A stretch of DNA of 64,000 nucleotides, taken from positions 1 to 64,000 of the forward strand of contig JBJYZC010000005.1 in assembly GCA_046263755.1 (NCBI GenBank). Reading direction: 5' to 3'. The stretch comes from Lachnocurva sp029100405. GTDB lineage: Bacteria > Bacillota > Clostridia > Lachnospirales > Lachnospiraceae. Under the pieces are notes generated by a model. It did not search any database, was not told the DNA's origin, and saw nothing but the letters and a program-made list of their open reading frames with translations. The translations under genes and the position numbers were made by a program. The number at the start of each line of letters is the position of its first letter. Position 1 is the stretch's first letter. Below are positions 59,322-64,000 of this stretch, piece by piece.

Positions 59322-60035
59322 TTATTTCTTCCCCCACTTCTTCTTGATTGCTCCTAACACATCCACCTTCTCTGCCTGGCCCGATGAAATCTGGCGGATG
59401 GCCGGCCAATGCTTAAGGAACATGAGGCCTGCCAGAACAAGAGCCAGGATCCCGGCTTCTTTCCCATGCAGGAGAAAGGCGAAGATGCAATATACCACCG
59501 GTATAAAGACCGCGCCAAGTCCCAGATACTGGCTGGCAAAGACGATCAGCATGCCCACGATCATAGAGACAAGTCCCGGTAAAGGATTCATGAGAAAATA
59601 GCCGGCGCAGGAAGTTGCCACTCCCTTGCCACCGTGAAAGCCTTGCCAGAAAGGATAATTGTGCCCCAGGGTCACGCCGATCACAGCATAGTAGACCACA
59701 AGGATTCCGATGCCATAGGCACCGGTGGATAAATGTAAAGCGTGGTTTACATTTACTCCGAAAAAGCGATAGAAAGGGGCCTTCGTGCTGTTCCCATAAA
59801 ATAAGGTCGCTGTGACAAGAACCGCCAGGATCGTTTTTGTGAGATCACCGATCAGAACCGTGATCCCGGGGCCGAAGCCAAGATGAGCCATGACATTGGC
59901 CATACCGGGATTATGGCTGCTTCCGAGTTCCCGGCAGGGGCGGCCGGTCAGTTTCCGAGTCACCAGCTCTGCCGTAAGGAAGCAGCCAAAACCATATCCG
60001 ATCAGTAATGTGAGAAGACGCGGTAAGATCTGCAT
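59322..60035 (-). CDS. plsY: Glycerol-3-phosphate acyltransferase PlsY family
   Basis: This 237-residue membrane protein has about five helices and the PlsY motifs in variant form: LGSSHNPGMANVMAHLG (usually GSGNPGATN), LIGDLTKTILAV, and HNYPFWQGFHGGKGVATSCAGY. It acylates glycerol 3-phosphate from acyl phosphate. ATG 60035 has AAAGGAGGG upstream; the longer frame to 60086 is rejected. It follows glgP by 69 bases. The divergent first motif makes a paralogue with another acyl acceptor possible. Confidence 0.85.
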   Translation of the reverse strand: MQILPRLLTLLIGYGFGCFLTAELVTRKLTGRPCRELGSSHNPGMANVMAHLGFGPGITVLIGDLTKTILAVLVTATLFYGNSTKAPFYRFFGVNVNHALHLSTGAYGIGILVVYYAVIGVTLGHNYPFWQGFHGGKGVATSCAGYFLMNPLPGLVSMIVGMLIVFASQYLGLGAVFIPVVYCIFAFLLHGKEAGILALVLAGLMFLKHWPAIRQISSGQAEKVDVLGAIKKKWGKK

Positions 60036-60104
60036 TGGCCCTCCTTTCAAAATCACCTGCTCTGCCCGATGTAAAGCCCAAAGCACATCAGAAGCCCATC
60101 TCGA

Positions 60105-62564
60105 TCAGAAATCCACCGTGATCTTGTCCAAGTGCCAGATATCATCCACATATTCCTGAATCGTCCGGTCGGATGAGAACTTGCCGACACAGGCAATATT
60201 GGTGATGGCCATTTTTGCCCATCGGCTCTTGTCCTCGTATGCCCTGACGATCTCTCTTCTCGCATTATCATAGGAGTGGAAATCCTTCAGTACGAAATAG
60301 GTATCTGCATACTGAGTGCACTGGGTATTGAGAAGGGAGTTATAGACATCACGGAAAAGCTCCGGATTTTCCGGGCTGTAGAAGCCATTGGTCATCTGAT
60401 CCAGGACCTTTCGGATGCCTGCATCATTGTTATAGATCTCCATGGGATTGTAGTCCCGCTTCTCTTCATGAGAAATGACTTCATCTGCACTCATTCCGAA
60501 AATGAAGGCGTTCTCACGGCCCATTTCCTCCACCATTTCCACATTGGCTCCATCCATGGTACCCAAAGTGATGGCACCATTCAACATGAATTTCATATTC
60601 GAAGTACCGGAAGCCTCCTTGCTGGCTGTTGAGATCTGTTCGGAAATATCAGCCGCAGCGAAGATCCACTCGGCATTGGAAACCTTGTAATCTTCAATGA
60701 AAACTACCTTGATCTTGTTATGGATGGCAGGATCATTATTGATGACATTGGCGACATTGTTGATCAATTTAATGATCAGTTTGGCAATGTGATAGCCTGC
60801 AGACGCCTTGGCTCCGAAAATAAAGGTCCTCGGCGTGAAGTCCATCTCAGGATTCTCTTTCAATTCATTATAGAGATACATGATATCCAGGATATTCATG
60901 AGCTGACGCTTATATTCATGCAGTCTCTTGACCTGGACATCGAAAATGGAATTCGGATCCACTTCGATCCCGTTGTGCTCCAGAATATACTGAGCCAGTC
61001 TCTCCTTGTTATGATGCTTGATCTCCAGGAATTCTTTCTGAACCCTTGGATTATCGGCATAAGTCAGAAGGCCCCTGGTCTTATAGAGATCGGTCACCCA
61101 GTCTTTTCCGACATACTTTGTTACCCAATCTGCCAGTTCTCTGTCTCCATGGAGGAGAAAACGACGCTGGGTGATTCCATTGGTCTTATTCGAGAATTTC
61201 TCCGGATACATCTCATAGAAGTCCCGAAGTGTCTCCTTCTTCAAAATCTCTGTATGCAATTTTGCAACACCATTGACAGAATAGCTTCCTACAATGGCAA
61301 GGTAAGCCATCCTGACCTGACCATCCTGAACGATGGACATCCGGCGGACACGATCCTCATCTCCGGGGAATTTCTTCCGAATATCTTCGCAGAAGCGACG
61401 GTTGATCTCTTCTACGATCTGGTAAATTCTGGGCAGGAGACTGCTGAAGATATCGACCGGCCACTTCTCCAGGGCTTCCTGCATGATCGTATGGTTGGTA
61501 TAAGCACAGCAGCGTGTGGTGATAGACCAGGCATCATCCCAGCCCAGATTTTCCTCATCCATAAGGATCCGCATCAGCTCGGCAACCGCCAGGGTCGGAT
61601 GGGTGTCATTCATCTGGAAGGTAACCTTATCCGGAAGTCCGTGAATATCAATATGATGCTTATGATAGCGGTTGATAGCCCTTTGGAGAGAAGCCGAAAC
61701 AAAGAAATACTGCTGACGCAGACGAAGCTCCTTGCCAAAAGGATGGCTGTCATTGGGATAGAGGACATCGACCAGATTCTGGGCCAATGTCTTCTCCTCT
61801 ACTGCCTTCTCATAGGCGCCACGGTCAAAGGACTCCAGACTGAAGGCCTCCTTGGGCTCTGCATCCCACATGATAAGAGAATTGACCACATTGTTTCCAA
61901 AGCCGGTAATCGGCATATCATAAGGAACTGCCATAACACTATGGTAATTCTCCTGAACGAATTTATACTGGCCATCCGGCTGACGAACGGCCCGAACGGT
62001 GCCGCCGAACTTGATCTCATGGGCATATTCGGCTCTCTTCAGTTCAAAAGGATAGCCATTGGCAAGCCAGTCATCCGGCACTTCCTTCTGATAGCCGTCT
62101 TCGATCTTCTGACGGAACATTCCATAGCGGTAACGAATTCCACAGCCGTAAGCTGCATATCCAAGCGTTGACAGAGAATCCATAAAGCAGGCTGCCAGAC
62201 GTCCCAGTCCTCCATTCCCCAGAGCCGGATCCGGTTCCTGATCCTCGATATCATTGATGTCAACTCCAAGATCCTCGAGATATTCCTTGAAATGATCATA
62301 TTCTCCAAGATTCAGGAGGTTATTTCCCAGCGCTCTTCCAACCAGAAACTCCATAGACATATAGTAAACGATCTTAGGATCCTGCTTTGTCATGGCATCC
62401 TGACTGGCGATCCAGCGCTCGATCACTTCATCCTTAACGATCTGAGCAACTGCCTGATACTTTTCTTCCTTGCTGGCATCTTCCCAATGCTTACGGAAGA
62501 GGTTCAACGTATTGTGTTCCGCTTCCTCACGGAATTCCCGTTTTGACATATGTTCAAATCTCAT
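60105..62564 (-). CDS. glgP: Glycogen/starch/maltodextrin phosphorylase
   Basis: This 819-residue PLP enzyme phosphorolyses alpha-1,4-glucans to glucose 1-phosphate. Motifs include EPDPALGNGGLGRLAACFMDS, VTFQMNDTHPTLAVAELMRI, VQVKRLHEYKRQLMNIL and the PLP-lysine region EASGTSNMKFMLNGA. ATG 62564 has TGGAGG upstream and starts RFEHMSKREF; a farther ATG at 62606 lacks one. It can consume the malQ products but is in a separate operon. Confidence 0.96.
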   Translation of the reverse strand: MRFEHMSKREFREEAEHNTLNLFRKHWEDASKEEKYQAVAQIVKDEVIERWIASQDAMTKQDPKIVYYMSMEFLVGRALGNNLLNLGEYDHFKEYLEDLGVDINDIEDQEPDPALGNGGLGRLAACFMDSLSTLGYAAYGCGIRYRYGMFRQKIEDGYQKEVPDDWLANGYPFELKRAEYAHEIKFGGTVRAVRQPDGQYKFVQENYHSVMAVPYDMPITGFGNNVVNSLIMWDAEPKEAFSLESFDRGAYEKAVEEKTLAQNLVDVLYPNDSHPFGKELRLRQQYFFVSASLQRAINRYHKHHIDIHGLPDKVTFQMNDTHPTLAVAELMRILMDEENLGWDDAWSITTRCCAYTNHTIMQEALEKWPVDIFSSLLPRIYQIVEEINRRFCEDIRKKFPGDEDRVRRMSIVQDGQVRMAYLAIVGSYSVNGVAKLHTEILKKETLRDFYEMYPEKFSNKTNGITQRRFLLHGDRELADWVTKYVGKDWVTDLYKTRGLLTYADNPRVQKEFLEIKHHNKERLAQYILEHNGIEVDPNSIFDVQVKRLHEYKRQLMNILDIMYLYNELKENPEMDFTPRTFIFGAKASAGYHIAKLIIKLINNVANVINNDPAIHNKIKVVFIEDYKVSNAEWIFAAADISEQISTASKEASGTSNMKFMLNGAITLGTMDGANVEMVEEMGRENAFIFGMSADEVISHEEKRDYNPMEIYNNDAGIRKVLDQMTNGFYSPENPELFRDVYNSLLNTQCTQYADTYFVLKDFHSYDNARREIVRAYEDKSRWAKMAITNIACVGKFSSDRTIQEYVDDIWHLDKITVDF

Positions 62565-62722
62565 GTAATTCCTCCATTTCGAGCTGAATTCAGAATATAC
62601 TTGCATTCATTATACACTTATCCTGACTTCATTTTGTTAACTTTTTCGAATCGAATTGATTCATAAGCTGAATTTCACATGAATTCCACATGAATTACAC
62701 TTGAATTTCAGAAGCCCAGGCA

Positions 62723-62854
62723 GATTTTATCGATGCAAAAAAGGGCCTCCGATGTTTATCGATGCAAAAAGGGCCTCCGATTTTCATCGATGCAAAAAAG
62801 GGCCTCCGATTCTTATCAATGCAAAAAAAGGCCTCCGATTTTCATCGGAGGTCC
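62723..62854. repeat. 28-29-bp tandem array derived from the ileS terminator
   Basis: Copies start at about 62723, 62751, 62779, 62808 and (partial) 62837. Each contains ATCGATGCAAAAAAGGGCCT. The rightmost copy merges with the terminator hairpin, so the array looks like repeated duplication of the terminator's 3' arm and T-tract. With the glgP leader this accounts for 62565-62900. Confidence 0.88.
62823..62854 (-). terminator. Terminator after ileS
   Basis: CCTCCGAT and ATCGGAGG form a perfect stem around TTTC, extended by GG/CC, followed by TTTTTTT on the minus strand. Confidence 0.88.
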
Positions 62855-62900
62855 TCTTCATAACTTTTCTTTTAGCAGAGAATTCCAAACGGCCAAAACA

Positions 62901-64000
62901 TTACAGTTTCCCAACCGATAGTTTCACATCTTCTCCATTGATATTCCAGTCCTTCTGATAGCCCTGGCCAAGAGAATCTGTGATCTCATCGCAAAGCGTT
63001 TCATTGGAAATGAAGTCTTTCCGCTTCTCAAAGACCTTCTTGATCTTGTCATTTCCTTCATAACCGATCCGGATATGATCCATCACTTCGAATCCGGCTT
63101 CCTTACGCATGGTCTGTATTTTGGAAATGATCTCACGGGCAAATCCTTCTTCGATCAGATCCGGTGTCAGATTCATGTCCATCACAACGGTAATGCCGTT
63201 GTCCTGCTGGGTCAGATAGCCTTCCTGCTGGGTCATGGTGATAAGAAGATCCTCCTCTTTGAGTTCGATCGAAGGGTCGATTTCAGGGAAGGTCAAAGCT
63301 CCATTCGCCTTCAGTTCTGCCATAGCCTTGTTTCCATCCAGCTCCTTCAAGGCCGCCTGGATCTTACCGAGGAACTTGCCATATTTGGGTCCGACCGTCC
63401 GAAGCTGGGGCTTGAAAGTATAGGTGGTAAAGTTCTCCACATCATCCGTGAAGACCACCTTCTTCACATTCAATTCATCCTTAAGGATCGCCGTAAAGCT
63501 GTCATCCAGTGCCTTCTCAGCCTTCACATACATGGTGCCGATCGGCTGACGGTTCTTTACATTGGCTTCATTCCGGCAGGCAGAACCTAAAACCTTGATC
63601 TTCAGAACTTCATCCATCTCGCTTTCGAGTTCCGGCTGGATATGGTCTTCGTTTACCGTCGGATAATCACAGAGATGAATGGACTCCGGCGCATTCTTAT
63701 CAATGGAGCGAACCAGATTCTGATAGATCTCCTCTGTCATGAAGGGGATCATAGGCGCTGCAGCCTTGGAGATCGAAACCAGAGAAGTCCAGAGGGTCAT
63801 ATAAGCATTGATTTTATCCTGCTCCATGCCCTTTGCCCAGAAACGCTCTCTGGACCGGCGGACATACCAGTTACTTAATTCATCGACAAATGTAGACAGA
63901 GCCGAAGCGGCCTCCGGGATCTTATAATTTCCTAAGCAGTTGTCTGTCGTCTTAATAGCCGTATTGAGGCGGGAGATGATCCAGCGGTCCATAACGGAGA
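62901..64000 (-). CDS. ileS: Isoleucyl-tRNA synthetase, C-terminal part (runs off the right edge)
   Basis: About 366 C-terminal residues are in the window; the reading frame stays open to base 64000. VMDRWIISRLNTAIK and LSNWYVRRSRERFW mark the anticodon-binding domain, and EEGFAREIISKIQTMRKEAGFEV marks the DUF5915-type C-terminal domain of the eukaryote-like IleS2 branch. No C-terminal zinc motif of IleS1 is present. IleS2 enzymes are generally less sensitive to mupirocin; whether that holds here needs the catalytic domain, which is outside. Confidence 0.94.
   Translation of the reverse strand, partial: SVMDRWIISRLNTAIKTTDNCLGNYKIPEAASALSTFVDELSNWYVRRSRERFWAKGMEQDKINAYMTLWTSLVSISKAAAPMIPFMTEEIYQNLVRSIDKNAPESIHLCDYPTVNEDHIQPELESEMDEVLKIKVLGSACRNEANVKNRQPIGTMYVKAEKALDDSFTAILKDELNVKKVVFTDDVENFTTYTFKPQLRTVGPKYGKFLGKIQAALKELDGNKAMAELKANGALTFPEIDPSIELKEEDLLITMTQQEGYLTQQDNGITVVMDMNLTPDLIEEGFAREIISKIQTMRKEAGFEVMDHIRIGYEGNDKIKKVFEKRKDFISNETLCDEITDSLGQGYQKDWNINGEDVKLSVGKL

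Noticed and set aside
59215..59409. 64-codon frame over the plsY 3' end
   Set aside because: It is composed of palindromic repeats and plsY sequence in another frame.

Overview
The window looks like chromosomal DNA of a low-to-mid GC, anaerobic Firmicute, most likely a member of the Lachnospiraceae. The evidence is a SCIFF ranthipeptide precursor with its radical SAM maturase next to a fused SecDF, a DUF5721 protein, a dnaE-pfkA pair, lipoprotein-type binding proteins, strong Shine-Dalgarno sites throughout and no outer-membrane genes. The genus is inference. Most genes lie on the minus strand. No rRNA, tRNA, CRISPR array or insertion sequence was seen.

Layout. 1-0.7 kb: edge of an unseen gene and a glutathione peroxidase. 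0.8-8.8 kb: a LysR regulator and a five-gene peptide/nickel-type ABC importer, full of tandem repeats between and inside its genes. 8.8-10.4 kb: two paralogous SAM methyltransferases. 10.5-20.2 kb: housekeeping genes (folC, DegV, cold-shock protein, YerC, clpX, hydrolases, dapAB). 20.4-26.8 kb: typA, a GH25 glycosidase, a ThrRS without TGS domain, and serS. 26.9-28.8 kb: an AT-richer patch with a ClpX-like AAA+ gene carrying two in-frame start sites and a small unknown gene. 29.1-34.2 kb: a maltodextrin importer without ATPase plus malQ, behind a promoter that overlaps a cre-like site. 34.4-37.4 kb: DUF624, glyA and an oxidoreductase. 37.5-41.6 kb: scfA, scfB and secDF. 41.7-43.4 kb: a trigger-factor-like lipoprotein and a small membrane protein. 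43.5-46.9 kb: a polar amino acid (probably cystine) ABC operon behind a leader peptide with three consecutive Cys codons and a terminator/antiterminator. 47.0-57.1 kb: GntR-ispE, an alarmone synthetase, an rRNA methyltransferase, pfkA, dnaE, a CPBP protease and a patatin. 57.4-58.9 kb: a second SPASM-like radical SAM protein. 59.3-64 kb: plsY, glgP and the 3' part of an IleS2-type ileS.

The most interesting signals are non-coding. The first is a cysteine-codon attenuator in front of the amino acid transporter. The second is a dispersed palindromic repeat family built on ATATCGTAAT / ATTACGATAT, found in four intergenic regions and tandemly amplified to about six copies inside the ABC operon. 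The third is the density of minisatellites in the 0.8-8.8 kb locus. The fourth is an 11-mer, AAATATAGACC, that recurs far above chance.

All motif counts, promoters and RNA folds were read by eye; no search or folding program was run.
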